Positions 1-8,708 are shown, counted from the stretch's first letter. The stretch: DNA of 64,000 nucleotides from Kangiella shandongensis (GCF_020005365.1 NZ_JACNML010000010.1:1-64000), one strand, 5' to 3'. Numbers and translations: made by a program. Notes: generated from the letters alone by a model not told the origin.

Positions 1-64
1 CGCTTTCTGTAATGTGCTTGACGGCCTGAATTTTAAATTCTTCGGTATATCGCTTGGATGACAT
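1..64 (-). CDS. IS3-family transposase OrfA, N-terminal fragment
   Basis: The 21 visible residues start MSSKRYTEEFKIQAVKHI, the typical beginning of the helix-turn-helix OrfA protein that binds the IS ends. An AGAGGAG ribosome site lies a few bases upstream of the ATG at 64. The frame is open to the window edge, so the gene is cut by the window and is not visibly broken. OrfA normally acts with an overlapping OrfB (DDE integrase) made by frameshifting, which would lie to the left. Confidence 0.75.
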   Translation of the reverse strand, partial: MSSKRYTEEFKIQAVKHITES

Positions 65-127
65 TTCATTCTCCTCTTTAGCTTCATTGTATAGCTAAAA
101 AGTGTCTAGGAATATCGGGGCGATTCA
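1..127 (-). mobile_element. 5' end of an IS3-family insertion sequence (partial)
   Basis: Read on the minus strand, the element appears to begin near 127 with TGAATCGCCCCGATATTCC, a terminus of the type seen in the IS3 family. A ribosome site and a transposase OrfA start follow. The element runs off the left edge of the window, so the other end and the target duplication cannot be seen. The plus-strand reading frame to its right is open right up to the junction, which suggests insertion into a gene. The family call rests on the OrfA N-terminus and the terminus; the subgroup is not resolved. Confidence 0.7.
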
Positions 128-481
128 GATGGCGTAGCAACTTTTATGTATTATGAGCTTGTAAGCTATTCATTTAGCGTTACTCCTCAAACAAATAGTA
201 AGTCACATAAAAAAACAGTGGATAATCTCAATACTATCCTTGGGGCGTTAAAGCCAGAAGCAAAAGAAGGGAGGGTTCTAGCCATGCATTACCTTGGTAG
301 AACTTACTTTGCTTTATGGGACTACCCTAAGGCCTTTGCATGGTTTACAGTAGCAGCAAAAAAGGGGCATGCTCCTTCTGGAGTCTATCAAAAAATGACA
401 CTTCAGTTTGTCGAGAAAGAGGAACTATTCGAACAGTCTATAAAAGAGCTAAACAAGGTTATAGAGTTCACTGGAAATTAG
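128..481 (+). pseudogene. C-terminal remnant of a Sel1/TPR-like repeat protein cut by the IS
   Basis: The frame is open from the IS junction at about 128 (Asp-Gly-Val-Ala-Thr-Phe before the first Met at 146) to the stop at 481. Residues around LGRTYFALWDYPKAFAWFTVAAKKG look like one Sel1 or TPR helix pair: a Leu-Gly start, a Tyr-Pro-Lys-Ala turn and an Ala-Ala-Lys-Lys-Gly end. No ribosome site precedes the Met at 146, and a single repeat is too little for a working member. I read it as the 3' part of a gene whose front lies beyond the IS. A small independent gene is possible but less likely. Confidence 0.55.
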
Positions 482-529
482 TAGATAAAGCAGGCTTGAG
501 CTGTAAACGAATATACTACTCCCAGAGTC

Positions 530-555
530 AAAAAGGCACCCGAAGGTGCCTTTTT
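530..555 (-). terminator. Bidirectional intrinsic terminator after rplI
   Basis: AAAAAGGCACC and GGTGCCTTTTT form an 11-bp stem with a CGAA tetraloop. The T-run on the minus strand would end the rpsF-rpsR-rplI transcript 24 bases past the rplI stop, and the T-run on the plus strand could end transcripts from the left. Confidence 0.9.
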
Positions 556-578
556 CTTAACGCTTTTAGCTTAACTGA

Positions 579-1043
579 TTAAGCTTGAGCTTCGTCGAAT
601 TCACCAACAACAACAACTTTGATGCTAGCTTCAACTTCTGGGTGTAAATGTACTTCGAAAGTATATTCGCCCGTTTGACGGATAGCGCCTTCTGGCATAC
701 GAACTTCTTTCTTCTCTAATTCAACACCTTGCTCAACTACCGCTTCAGCGATGTCAGCTGTACCAACTGAACCGAAAAGCTTACCTTCGTCACCAGCGTT
801 AGCAGCGATAGTAACTTCTAGACCAGCCAGTTTATCAGCGCGCTCTTGAGCTGCTTTAAGAACTTCAGCAGCTTTCGCTTCTAGCTCAGCACGACGCTCT
901 TCGAAGTGCTTGATATTTTCTTTTGTCGCAGGGACTGCTTTACCGTTAGGGATAAGGAAGTTACGACCATAGCCAGCAGCTACAGTTACAGTATCACCTA
1001 AATCACCAAGGTTGCGACGTTTTTCAAGTAAAATGACGTTCAT
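579..1043 (-). CDS. rplI: 50S ribosomal protein L9
   Basis: L9 binds 23S rRNA near the base of the L1 stalk and helps maintain reading frame. The protein is 154 residues, close to the family's usual 148-150. The N-terminal rRNA-binding domain holds the signature [14 protein letters not shown] at residues 24-37. A long charged connecting helix runs from about 42 to 75 ([15 protein letters not shown]). The C-terminal domain contains [16 protein letters not shown]. It is the last gene of the rpsF-rpsR-rplI operon and is followed by a strong terminator. The identification is secure. Confidence 0.98.
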   Translation of the reverse strand: MNVILLEKRRNLGDLGDTVTVAAGYGRNFLIPNGKAVPATKENIKHFEERRAELEAKAAEVLKAAQERADKLAGLEVTIAANAGDEGKLFGSVGTADIAEAVVEQGVELEKKEVRMPEGAIRQTGEYTFEVHLHPEVEASIKVVVVGEFDEAQA

Positions 1044-1067
1044 CGTTATACCCTCTCAAAATGCCGC

Positions 1068-1295
1068 TTATTCGTGGCTATCAGTGTATGGCAAAAGAGC
1101 CAAGAAGCGTGCACGCTTTACAGCGCCAGCTAGTTGACGTTGGTATTTTGCGCTCGTACCGGTAATACGGCTAGGAACAATTTTACCAGTTTCAGTGATG
1201 TAGTTTTTCAGTGTAGCAATATCTTTATAATCGATCTCAGTTACACCTTCAGCCGAGAAACGGCAGAACTTACGACGACGGTTAAAACGTGCCAT
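1068..1295 (-). CDS. rpsR: 30S ribosomal protein S18
   Basis: S18 pairs with S6 on the platform of the small subunit. The 75-residue protein has the basic N-terminus [13 protein letters not shown], the central [23 protein letters not shown] and the end [16 protein letters not shown], all diagnostic. It lies 14 bases after rpsF and 24 bases before rplI. The priB gene found between rpsF and rpsR in enterics is absent here. Confidence 0.98.
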   Translation of the reverse strand: MARFNRRRKFCRFSAEGVTEIDYKDIATLKNYITETGKIVPSRITGTSAKYQRQLAGAVKRARFLALLPYTDSHE

Positions 1296-1309
1296 GATAT
1301 GTCTCCTTA

Positions 1310-1705
1310 TTACTCAGCCGCAGCTTCAGTTGATTCTTCTTTCTTAGCCTCTTCTTTCGCTGGCTTTTCGTCACGAGTAGGTTTCTCGTCTTTCTTAGCC
1401 ATTGGAGAAGCTTCCGTGACAGCTTCCTTACGACGCATGATCATATTACGTAGAACAGCATCGTTATAACGGAAAGTGTCTTCTAATTCTTCGATAGTTT
1501 CACCAGTCGCCTCAACGTTCATAAGTACGTAGTGCGCTTTGTGAAGCTTATTGATTGGGTATGCAAGCTGACGACGGCCCCAGTCTTCTAGACGGTGAAC
1601 TGTACCAGCAGCATCAGTGATCATCTTGCTGTAACGCTCGATCATGCCTGGAACTTGGTCAGACTGATCCGGGTGCACCAAGAATACGATTTCGTAGTGT
1701 CTCAT
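1310..1705 (-). CDS. rpsF: 30S ribosomal protein S6
   Basis: The protein opens [21 protein letters not shown], and residues 1-100 match the S6 ferredoxin-like fold ([24 protein letters not shown]). The last 30 residues form a Lys/Glu/Ala-rich tail. S6 from many proteobacteria ends in an acidic tail, in some species modified with glutamate by RimK; no rimK is seen in this window. It is the first gene of the operon. An AAGGAG site lies 7 bases upstream of the ATG and takes part in the leader structure described separately. Confidence 0.98.
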   Translation of the reverse strand: MRHYEIVFLVHPDQSDQVPGMIERYSKMITDAAGTVHRLEDWGRRQLAYPINKLHKAHYVLMNVEATGETIEELEDTFRYNDAVLRNMIMRRKEAVTEASPMAKKDEKPTRDEKPAKEEAKKEESTEAAAE

Positions 1706-1766
1706 TTAAAGTCTCCTTTCGGTTTCCAGTCACCTATGGCTAAGGAACCATAAGCAACAAGGAGTA
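1706..1766 (-). promoter_or_regulatory. Candidate S6:S18-binding autoregulatory leader of rpsF
   Basis: In the leader RNA, CUCCUU (complement of 1759-1764) can pair perfectly with AAGGAG, the rpsF ribosome site (complement of 1713-1718). Inside this stem, UUAUGG and CCAUAG close a second hairpin. A CCG triplet (complement of 1720-1722) lies in the asymmetric internal loop beside the ribosome site. The published S6:S18 leader motif has two stems separated by an internal loop with a conserved CCG. Binding of the S6:S18 complex would hide the ribosome site. The match is by eye only. Confidence 0.55.
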
Positions 1767-1772
1767 AACCTG

Positions 1773-1801
1773 ATTGTAAAAAGCTTGGCCACAACGACCA
1801 A
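1773..1801 (-). promoter_or_regulatory. Predicted sigma-70 promoter of rpsF-rpsR-rplI
   Basis: On the minus strand TTGGTC (complement of 1796-1801) is followed after exactly 17 bases by TACAAT (complement of 1773-1778). Both hexamers are close to consensus. The predicted start near 1766 gives a leader of about 60 bases. Confidence 0.6.
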
Positions 1802-1907
1802 GGGCGCGTATTTTAAGGGCTTTCGGCCCGATGATCAAGCCAATTTGACCTTCCGGTCTCTCCTGTATTAATATTTCTGCCACAGGAAAAGGAAAAACGA
1901 TAAGATA

Positions 1908-2387
1908 TTGGATCCTCTATTTAAACGCCACCGCCGTAATTTCGGTAAAAATCTGTTTAAAAACAACTGGTTAGCTTTAGAGCTAATTGCCGTGCTATGC
2001 CTCATCTGTTTGTTATTGGTCAGTTTTCTGCAAGTTATCCCACAGTATTTCTATAAAACCTCGGCGACAGAGCCTCTGTCACAATACCCCATCAACGCTC
2101 GAGTCAGGCAACAAGAACATTATGCCTGGCATGGGGCTTTTGATGAAAAGCCTCCCAGCGCATCGATATCCAAAAGTACTGTCGGTGAAACGGTAATGCT
2201 CTCAGGGGGCAGCACGACAAGCATCACCACCAAGAGCTATAAACAGCTGCCCGAAACAAGTTACCAGATCGAGCTGATACCAATATCCGGTTCGCTCATC
2301 ATGCCTCAGTGCACCAGCACGGAAACCGAACACCGTTATTTACTACCTTACATCTGCAAACTACAAAACCAACACTTCTATGAATAA
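1908..2387 (+). CDS. Unrecognised single-pass membrane protein, first gene of a pilin operon
   Basis: I do not recognise this 159-residue protein. The start is TTG at 1908; no upstream ATG fits. A basic N-terminus (FKRHRRNFGKNLFKNNW) is followed by one membrane segment at about residues 23-45 and a periplasmic remainder of about 110 residues with two Cys (PQCTSTE and PYICKLQ) that could form a disulfide. Its end overlaps the next gene by 8 bases, which points to translational coupling with a GspF-like protein and a pilin. Topology is like the small assembly proteins of type II secretion or type IV pili (GspM, PilN/O types), but no sequence motif proves this. Confidence 0.6.
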   Translation: MDPLFKRHRRNFGKNLFKNNWLALELIAVLCLICLLLVSFLQVIPQYFYKTSATEPLSQYPINARVRQQEHYAWHGAFDEKPPSASISKSTVGETVMLSGGSTTSITTKSYKQLPETSYQIELIPISGSLIMPQCTSTETEHRYLLPYICKLQNQHFYE

Positions 2388-3342
2388 TCACTTATTTTAT
2401 CTACGCCAACTGTCCCATTTACTGGGCAAGGGAACCGAAACAGGGGAGGCGCTGGAGCAAATCACCCAGCAAACAGTATCCTGGCAGCCCGTTCTACAAC
2501 ATTATCAGCAGTCGCAAGACTTACTGGCTTCGCTGGAGCAATTAAACGATAGCGACATGTCGAGCTTCATCGAAAACCTCAAAGCTGGGCGTGAACTTGG
2601 CCTCAACGACAGAGACCTTTTGCTCCATATCGAATCATCAACCTCGTCCAGTCTACAAATCAACACTATTATCAAAGCCCGCTTAGTACGTTCGCTCGGT
2701 TATGCCGCACTGGTTGCAGGTATCGCCCTTATCGTGCTGGCAATTTTCTACCTGTACGTCCTGCCAGTTTATCAAACCGTTATTTACGACCAGATGACGC
2801 AGTCGAAGTCCTTAATGGCTCACATAGATGCTCTGACCTTTAATTCCTGGCGCTCGCTGTACATTTATTTACCGCCAGTTATCATTATCGTCATTTTCGC
2901 GAGCATAGCCTTTACGCCGACTAAAGCCCTTCCTCAGAGTCGCCTGCTATCTTTTATTCCAATGATGAAAGGTTTACCCAGACACAGTGCAAGAGTGGCT
3001 TTAATCCATCAACTTAATGATTTTTATGTTTTTTTATCTCGCGACAAAGACACATTTAAACAACAGCTGAACTCAAATTTTTTCACCTCACAATCTCGCT
3101 GGGACTTCACTCAGTTATTTAGCGCAAAAGAACGTGAAACCATTATGGCGTTGCATCAGTTAGATACTTTCCATCAGGAGTCCGGAAACTTAGTGACTCA
3201 AGTTGAAAGTGATGCCATAGAAAGTATTTCCAGCCAAACCAATATTCTGGCAGTCATTTTCCATATTGCCATTATTATTATCGTTGCCCAGATCGTGATG
3301 TCGATCTATCAACCCATCTTCCAACTAGGAGCAGGATTCTAA
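2380..3342 (+). CDS. GspF/PilC-like inner-membrane protein (divergent)
   Basis: The 320-residue protein has a soluble helical N-terminal part (about 1-105), a membrane segment near 107-133, a pair of hydrophobic stretches at about 155-182 and a last one near 290-310. Helical soluble parts lie between them. This is the layout of GspF/PilC platform proteins, which anchor pilus assembly ATPases, but the usual length is about 400. No clear family motif is seen, so the call rests on topology and on the pilin gene that begins at its stop codon. It overlaps the genes on both sides. No assembly ATPase or prepilin peptidase is found in the window. Confidence 0.55.
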   Translation: MNNHLFYLRQLSHLLGKGTETGEALEQITQQTVSWQPVLQHYQQSQDLLASLEQLNDSDMSSFIENLKAGRELGLNDRDLLLHIESSTSSSLQINTIIKARLVRSLGYAALVAGIALIVLAIFYLYVLPVYQTVIYDQMTQSKSLMAHIDALTFNSWRSLYIYLPPVIIIVIFASIAFTPTKALPQSRLLSFIPMMKGLPRHSARVALIHQLNDFYVFLSRDKDTFKQQLNSNFFTSQSRWDFTQLFSAKERETIMALHQLDTFHQESGNLVTQVESDAIESISSQTNILAVIFHIAIIIIVAQIVMSIYQPIFQLGAGF

Positions 3343-3821
3343 TGACAAAAAATAATCACGGCTTTACCCTTATCGAACTTATGATCGTTGTCGCTATTAT
3401 TGGTATTTTAGCGGCCATCGCCCTGCCCGCTTATCAGGATTACACTGTTCGCGCCAAAATTGCGGAAAGCATCAGTCTCGCCAGCGAAATACAAGGTTCA
3501 GTAAAAGAATATTATAAATACCACACCAAGTTCCCCAGCGATAACCATGAAGCCGGTGTACCGAAAGCTAAACACTTAATGGGTAATTACGTCAGTTCAA
3601 TCCAAGTCGAGCAAGGCGCTATTCATGTCACTTTGGGTAACAAGGTTAATGCCCCGGTAAAAGGGAAGATATTATCTCTTCGCCCTATCTATGTAGAAGC
3701 AAGCCCAACGAGCCCAATTTCATGGGTCTGTGGTGGAGACGCTCCACCTGAAGGAATGCTTGCATCTGGTGAAGATAAAACAAATATTGAACCAAAATAT
3801 TTACCTGCGAGCTGTCGTTAA
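3342..3821 (+). CDS. Type IV pilin (major-pilin-like)
   Basis: The class III signal is clear: a short basic leader MTKNNHG is cut before [20 protein letters not shown], giving N-methyl-Phe at mature position 1 and Glu at position 5. The N-terminal helix continues with [20 protein letters not shown] as in PilA of Pseudomonas and relatives. The mature protein has Cys near the end (WVCGG and PASCR), the spacing of a D-region disulfide loop. Total length 159 is normal for a major pilin. ATG shares one base with the preceding stop codon. Pilin secretion, maturation and assembly would need pil genes elsewhere in the genome. Confidence 0.9.
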   Translation: MTKNNHGFTLIELMIVVAIIGILAAIALPAYQDYTVRAKIAESISLASEIQGSVKEYYKYHTKFPSDNHEAGVPKAKHLMGNYVSSIQVEQGAIHVTLGNKVNAPVKGKILSLRPIYVEASPTSPISWVCGGDAPPEGMLASGEDKTNIEPKYLPASCR

Positions 3822-3864
3822 TAACTTATTGACAGCAATATCTAATCAAGATAATCTCAAGCTC

Positions 3865-3927
3865 ATGAATAATTTTTACACAACAACCACGACCACAACG
3901 ATTTTCCTGACGGAGGTCGCTGGCTAG
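3865..3927 (+). CDS. thrL: thr operon leader peptide
   Basis: A 20-residue ORF has seven Thr codons in a row (residues 6-12) followed by Ile and, later, one more Thr. It ends just ahead of a strong terminator and 106 bases before thrA. This is the hallmark of a threonine attenuator as in enteric thrL. A perfect TTGACA lies at 3829-3834, but it would put the start of transcription almost at the ATG, so the true promoter may be elsewhere. There is no terminator between the pilin gene and this leader. Confidence 0.9.
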   Translation: MNNFYTTTTTTTIFLTEVAG

Positions 3928-3957
3928 TTATTGTGTGAAGAAAGTACAGAACGCTTA

Positions 3958-3991
3958 AGCCCGAGGCCTCAAAACCTCGGGCTTTTTTTTG
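3958..3991 (+). terminator. thr attenuator terminator
   Basis: AGCCCGAGG (3958-3966) and CCTCGGGCT (3975-3983) form a 9-bp GC-rich stem followed by a run of T. The leader segment 3913-3925, GAGGTCGCTGGCT, can pair at 11 of 13 positions with 3958-3970, AGCCCGAGGCCTC, and so forms an antiterminator that includes the left arm. A ribosome stalled on the Thr codons leaves 3913-3925 free; one that reaches the thrL stop covers it and lets the terminator form. Confidence 0.88.
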
Positions 3992-4033
3992 CTTTAAATT
4001 TATCAACCATAAACCAATAAACAGGAAAACGTT

Positions 4034-6478
4034 ATGAAAGTACTAAAATTCGGTGGTTCCTCGCTGGCGGACAGCGCAGGGTTTCGCAATGTTGCTCAGA
4101 TTATTACTGCCCAGGCGACCCGCAGTATTATCACAGTATCAGCAACTGCGACCACCACCGATACGTTACACCTGTTTATCGAAACAGCAGACAAAGCCGA
4201 AGCACATCAGTTATTGTCTGCACTTTTTGAGAGACATCAACAACTTGTCGATGCGTTAGATCTTAACGACAGCGGACAGTTATTGATGCAGTTCAACCAG
4301 CTGCAGCAACAGCTTCAACAACACTGGCAAGCTCGTCACAGTTCATCTTTGTTGGATCCGCACCGGCTTAGCGAGATTCTCTCCGCAGGTGAACTCTTAA
4401 GTTCTTATATATTATATGCGCTGCTGAAAAGCATGGGCTATGCCAGTCATTGGCTGGACAGTCGAGAAGTTATACATGCGAGCGGGCCAGTCCTCGAGTC
4501 ACAGGCTGATCTTATCGCCAGTCAGGAAGCGTGGAACTCTCTACAGCTACCCTCTAATGTCCATTACATCATTGTCCCTGGCTTTATGGCATCGGATAAC
4601 GCTCAAGCAACCTGCTTGCTAGGCCGAAATGGTTCAGATTATTCGGCGGCTATATTTGCAAACTTAAGTCATGCCGATAGCTTGGAAATATGGACTGATG
4701 TTTCAGGAATTTATAGTGCTGACCCCAGGAAAATATCCCAGGCTCAGTTGATTAAAAGCATTTCTTACCGTGAAGCGATGGAGTTAGCACATCATGGCAC
4801 GGGCGTTATTCACCCCAAAACCATAGGCCCTGTTCGCCAAAAAGGCATTCCATTAATAGTAAAGAACAGCTTCCAACCCAATGACGCAGGAACGGTTATT
4901 ACTCCCAGCTGCTCCAATCCAGCTAAGGTAAAAGCAATATCGAGTCAGAGTCGAATGAGCTTAGTCAGTATCAGCGGCAGTTACCTCTGTGATACTTCTG
5001 GTGCTGCTGAGCGAATCTTTGGTTGCCTGGCACAACAGCATATCTCCATCATACTCATCAGCCAGTCATCTTCAGAGTACAGCGTTTGCTTTGCTATCCG
5101 TCAGCAAGATGAACAAATCGCCAAAGCGGCCCTTAAGGCAGAGTTTTCCAGCGAACTGCAACAGCAAGTGCTTGATCCAATTGATATCAGATCGCACCGC
5201 TCCATTTTGACCGTGGTTGGTAAAGGACTGATTGACGAGAAAGGCATTTCCTCTAAGTTTTTAAGCGCTATCTCTGCTGGCGGAGCAAATATCGAAGCCA
5301 TTGCGCAAGGTTCTTCGGAGCTTTCGATCTCAGCAGTAATAAAAGACCAGCATTTATCTTCTGCTTATCGCAGAGTCTACGCTGAGTTTTTTGATCGCAA
5401 ACGTCAGGTTGACCTGTTCATTCTCGGTTGTGGTAACGTTGGCACTGAGCTTATCCGGCAAGTACAGTCGCAACAGGACTACCTTCATAACAAAGGTATT
5501 CGTGCGAATGTTCGCTTAATTGCCAACTCAAAATACTATTGTGATGATGAGCAGCTGGAACAACAGGACTGGCGTCCACTACTCGAACAAAGTCACCAGA
5601 CTCTTAGCAATAAACAACTTCAGGGACTTATTGAGTCAGGCCATTACGTCAACCCAACCATTGTCGACTGCACTTGTTCAGAAGAAGTCAGCGCTAATTA
5701 TGCCGACTATCTCGATATGGGGTTCAACTTAGTGACGGCCAACAAAAAAGCTAACTCCAGCGATATGGCAACATACCGTCGTATCCGCCAATCTGCTTCA
5801 CGCCGATTCCGCCACTTTTTTTACGAAACTAACGTTGGTGCCGGACTCCCTATTCTGAAAACACTGGACTCACTTCTATGTTCAGGTGATACAGTGCAAA
5901 ATATTTCAGGGATACTATCAGGCTCACTCTCCTATATTTTAGGACTGGTTGAAGATGGTCTGCCAATGTCACAGGCTGTTGCTCAGGCAAAAGAGCAAGG
6001 TTTTACCGAACCGGACCCACGGGACGATTTGAGTGGTATGGATGTCGCCAGAAAGATTTTAATTTTAGCCCGCGAGTTAGGTGCTGAATTAGAGCTATCC
6101 GACATTCGCTTAAACTCGTTATTACCAAATGAGTTTGACTCGAGTGGTTCAGTTGCAGACTTTATGCAGTCCTTACCGCAAACGGATGCTTATTTTGAAG
6201 AACTATTCGCCAAAGCAAAATCACAACATGCCACATTAAAATATGTTGCGAGTTTTGAAGATGGGCAATTAAGCGTAGGATTACAGCAAGTATCGGAAAC
6301 CGAACCGTTATACCCGATTAAAGGTGGCGAAAATGCTATTGCCGTTTATAGCGAATACTATTCTCCAATCCCTTTTGTGATTAAGGGTTATGGTGCTGGC
6401 GCATCGGTTACGGCCTCCGGTATTTTTTCAAACATACTGCAAACCTTACCGCATCGCGAACAGGAGTTAGCGTCATGA
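4034..6478 (+). CDS. thrA: Bifunctional aspartokinase / homoserine dehydrogenase I
   Basis: The enzyme phosphorylates aspartate and, after the intermediate step by Asd, reduces aspartate semialdehyde to homoserine. The 814-residue length is that of ThrA. The kinase domain begins with KFGGSSLAD at residues 5-13. Paired ACT domains (about 310-450) hold the allosteric sites for threonine. The dehydrogenase part begins near 460 with the Rossmann motif LGCGNVGTEL and has TANKKANS near 568 and the KGGENAIAVYSEYYSPIPFVIKGYGAG region at the end. AGGAAAA precedes the ATG. It is the first gene of thrABC, under the attenuator upstream. Confidence 0.97.
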   Translation: MKVLKFGGSSLADSAGFRNVAQIITAQATRSIITVSATATTTDTLHLFIETADKAEAHQLLSALFERHQQLVDALDLNDSGQLLMQFNQLQQQLQQHWQARHSSSLLDPHRLSEILSAGELLSSYILYALLKSMGYASHWLDSREVIHASGPVLESQADLIASQEAWNSLQLPSNVHYIIVPGFMASDNAQATCLLGRNGSDYSAAIFANLSHADSLEIWTDVSGIYSADPRKISQAQLIKSISYREAMELAHHGTGVIHPKTIGPVRQKGIPLIVKNSFQPNDAGTVITPSCSNPAKVKAISSQSRMSLVSISGSYLCDTSGAAERIFGCLAQQHISIILISQSSSEYSVCFAIRQQDEQIAKAALKAEFSSELQQQVLDPIDIRSHRSILTVVGKGLIDEKGISSKFLSAISAGGANIEAIAQGSSELSISAVIKDQHLSSAYRRVYAEFFDRKRQVDLFILGCGNVGTELIRQVQSQQDYLHNKGIRANVRLIANSKYYCDDEQLEQQDWRPLLEQSHQTLSNKQLQGLIESGHYVNPTIVDCTCSEEVSANYADYLDMGFNLVTANKKANSSDMATYRRIRQSASRRFRHFFYETNVGAGLPILKTLDSLLCSGDTVQNISGILSGSLSYILGLVEDGLPMSQAVAQAKEQGFTEPDPRDDLSGMDVARKILILARELGAELELSDIRLNSLLPNEFDSSGSVADFMQSLPQTDAYFEELFAKAKSQHATLKYVASFEDGQLSVGLQQVSETEPLYPIKGGENAIAVYSEYYSPIPFVIKGYGAGASVTASGIFSNILQTLPHREQELAS

Positions 6479-7446
6479 GCATCAAGATTTTTGCACCAGC
6501 ATCCATCGGTAATTTTTCTGTGGGCTATGATCTTCTGGGAGCAGCTATTAGACCAATAGATGGCTCGCTGTTAGGAGATGTTGTAGCAGTTAAAGCTAGT
6601 GATAATTATGAGCTGATAACGGATGGGCGCTTTGCATCACAGCTACCAGGCCATCCTGACGACAATATTATTCATCACTGCCATGAACTTTTTCAACAAC
6701 AACTTTCTGAAAAAGCTATGCAAACACAACCAGTATTAATCACACTGTCTAAGAACTTACCGGTAGGCAGTGGCCTGGGGTCGAGTAGCAGTTCGATTGT
6801 TGCTGCTTTCGTCGCGTTAAACCAGTGGTACGATTGTCCATTCTCGGAGCAGGAGCTGTTACTTATGATGGGGCAAATGGAAGCACAAATTAGCGGCAGT
6901 CTGCACTATGACAATATAGCCCCGTGCTTCATCGGTGGTTTGCAGCTGATGACTAATGATAACCACATTTGCCAGTCACTACCTTGGTTCAATGATTGGT
7001 ATATCGTTATTGCCAACCCGGGTATCAACATCCTGACCAAAGCAGCGCGGGATGCCATACCTAAAGCGATAAAACTTTCTAGAGCCACCGAGTATGCTCA
7101 AAACCTGGCAGGATTTGTTCAGGCACTATATCGTCAAGATAAAAGTAGCGTTGCTCACCACTTAAAAGATGTTATCGCCGAACCTTATCGTTACACACTG
7201 ATGCCAAACTTTAAGCAACATAAAGCAAAGCTTCTCCGGATGGGTGCACATGCCATGGGTATTTCTGGTTCAGGCCCAACTATTTTTGCAGTTTGTTCGA
7301 ATCGTGATATTGCAGATGAAGTTCATCACTACCTGCAAAAACACTACAACGAAAACGAATGCGCATTCAGTTACGTATGTAAACTTAGCGGACAGGGCGC
7401 ACAACAGCTAAAAGAAGAATCAGAGGGCGTAGCATGTCATTCATAA
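6475..7446 (+). CDS. thrB: Homoserine kinase
   Basis: This GHMP-family kinase makes O-phosphohomoserine. The ATP-binding motif PVGSGLGSSSSSIVAA lies near residues 95-110, and the C-terminal GHMP motif is MGISGSGPTIFAV. The N-terminus IKIFAPASIGNFSVGYDLLGAAI is typical of ThrB. Length 323 is usual. The start overlaps the thrA stop (ATGA), and the end overlaps thrC by 13 bases, which implies coupled translation. Confidence 0.97.
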   Translation: MSIKIFAPASIGNFSVGYDLLGAAIRPIDGSLLGDVVAVKASDNYELITDGRFASQLPGHPDDNIIHHCHELFQQQLSEKAMQTQPVLITLSKNLPVGSGLGSSSSSIVAAFVALNQWYDCPFSEQELLLMMGQMEAQISGSLHYDNIAPCFIGGLQLMTNDNHICQSLPWFNDWYIVIANPGINILTKAARDAIPKAIKLSRATEYAQNLAGFVQALYRQDKSSVAHHLKDVIAEPYRYTLMPNFKQHKAKLLRMGAHAMGISGSGPTIFAVCSNRDIADEVHHYLQKHYNENECAFSYVCKLSGQGAQQLKEESEGVACHS

Positions 7447-8708
7447 ATATTGCACAGCAAAAACAAATCGTTTCTTTTAAAGAAGCTGTACTCAACCCTA
7501 TTGGCGACAATAAAGGGATTTATTTTCCCAGAGAAATAAAAAAGCTCGATAGTAATGTTTTTGCAAGTAAAGACTTCAATCACATTGCAGTAGAAACCTT
7601 GTACAACCTGACCTGTGGTGAAATTCCAAAAGTTCAGCTACAGCATATGGTTGGCCGTGCTTTTAATTTCCCATTGAGCGTTCACTCGTTAAATCCTCAA
7701 CTCCACGTCTTAGAGCTTTTTCATGGCCCGACTTTGGCCTTTAAAGATTTTGGCGCCAGATTTTTAGCCGAATGTTTAGCCAGCTTTAATAAAAAGCAAG
7801 CGACTATCATCACTGCGACTTCCGGAGATACTGGAGCAGCAGTAGCCCATGCTTTTCATGGTAAGTCAGATATTGATGTCGTCATTCTCTATCCGAAAGG
7901 GAAAATATCGAAAGAACAGGAGCAACTGTTCTGTACTTTAGGCGATAATATTCATACGGTTAAAGTCGATGGTGACTTCGATGCATGTCAGAATCTGGTT
8001 AAACAGGCGTTTAATGATAATGACATCAAGCAAGCTCACAACCTTAACTCCGCCAACTCAATTAATGTGGCTCGCCTGGTGGCCCAGGTCTGTTATTACA
8101 ATGCACTACCTGCGCTTCTGGACAAACCTATCGATAAGTTGGTCGTGCCCAGTGGAAATTTTGGTAACCTGACCGCGGCCATGATAGCCAAAGCCATGGG
8201 CGCTCCTATTGACCATTTAGTAGCAGCAACCAATATTAATGATACGGTACCCCGTTTCTTTATGGATAAGACTTGGCGCCCGAAAGAAACTCAACGTACT
8301 CTATCCAATGCCATGGATGTATCACAACCTAATAACTTTTCACGCATTCTCTATTGTTACCAGAAAAACTTAGAGACTCTGTTTGATGATATGAGCGCTA
8401 TGAGTATAACCGATGAAGAAACTCAGGAAATTATAAAGCAACAAGCACAACAGGGTTATCAGGTTGACCCGCACACAGCTGTTGGCTTAAAGGCGATACA
8501 AGATCGCCAGCCGACTTTCGGATCAAATAATAATTTAGTCGTCTCCACAGCTCACCCGGCCAAGTTCGCTGATGTATTAGAAGATATTCTGCAACAACCA
8601 ATGGAGCTTCCATCAGCAATAACCGAAGCTTTGCATAAACCAAACTTGTCGAAGCCATTGAGTAATGACTTTGATGATTTCAAAGACTATCTGTTAGCTA
8701 TGAGTTAA
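7434..8708 (+). CDS. thrC: Threonine synthase
   Basis: This PLP enzyme converts O-phosphohomoserine to threonine. The cofactor lysine is K104 in HGPTLAFKDFGARF, followed by TATSGDTGAAVAHAF and the phosphate-binding loop PSGNFGNLTAA. Length 424 matches the enteric type. The gene ends the thr operon; its stop abuts the stop of asnC on the other strand, and no terminator hairpin is evident between them. Confidence 0.97.
   Translation: MSFINIAQQKQIVSFKEAVLNPIGDNKGIYFPREIKKLDSNVFASKDFNHIAVETLYNLTCGEIPKVQLQHMVGRAFNFPLSVHSLNPQLHVLELFHGPTLAFKDFGARFLAECLASFNKKQATIITATSGDTGAAVAHAFHGKSDIDVVILYPKGKISKEQEQLFCTLGDNIHTVKVDGDFDACQNLVKQAFNDNDIKQAHNLNSANSINVARLVAQVCYYNALPALLDKPIDKLVVPSGNFGNLTAAMIAKAMGAPIDHLVAATNINDTVPRFFMDKTWRPKETQRTLSNAMDVSQPNNFSRILYCYQKNLETLFDDMSAMSITDEETQEIIKQQAQQGYQVDPHTAVGLKAIQDRQPTFGSNNNLVVSTAHPAKFADVLEDILQQPMELPSAITEALHKPNLSKPLSNDFDDFKDYLLAMS

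Noticed and set aside
340-582. 80-residue frame over the Sel1-like remnant
   Set aside because: Wrong frame relative to the repeat and runs through the rplI terminator.
3829-3854. TTGACA plus GATAAT as the thr promoter
   Set aside because: The -35 is perfect but spacing is only 15 and the start would fall at the leader ATG, so it is not listed as a promoter.
3730-3927. 65-residue frame ending in the thr leader
   Set aside because: The upstream part overlaps the pilin gene out of frame; only the last 20 residues from the ATG at 3865 make sense as thrL.
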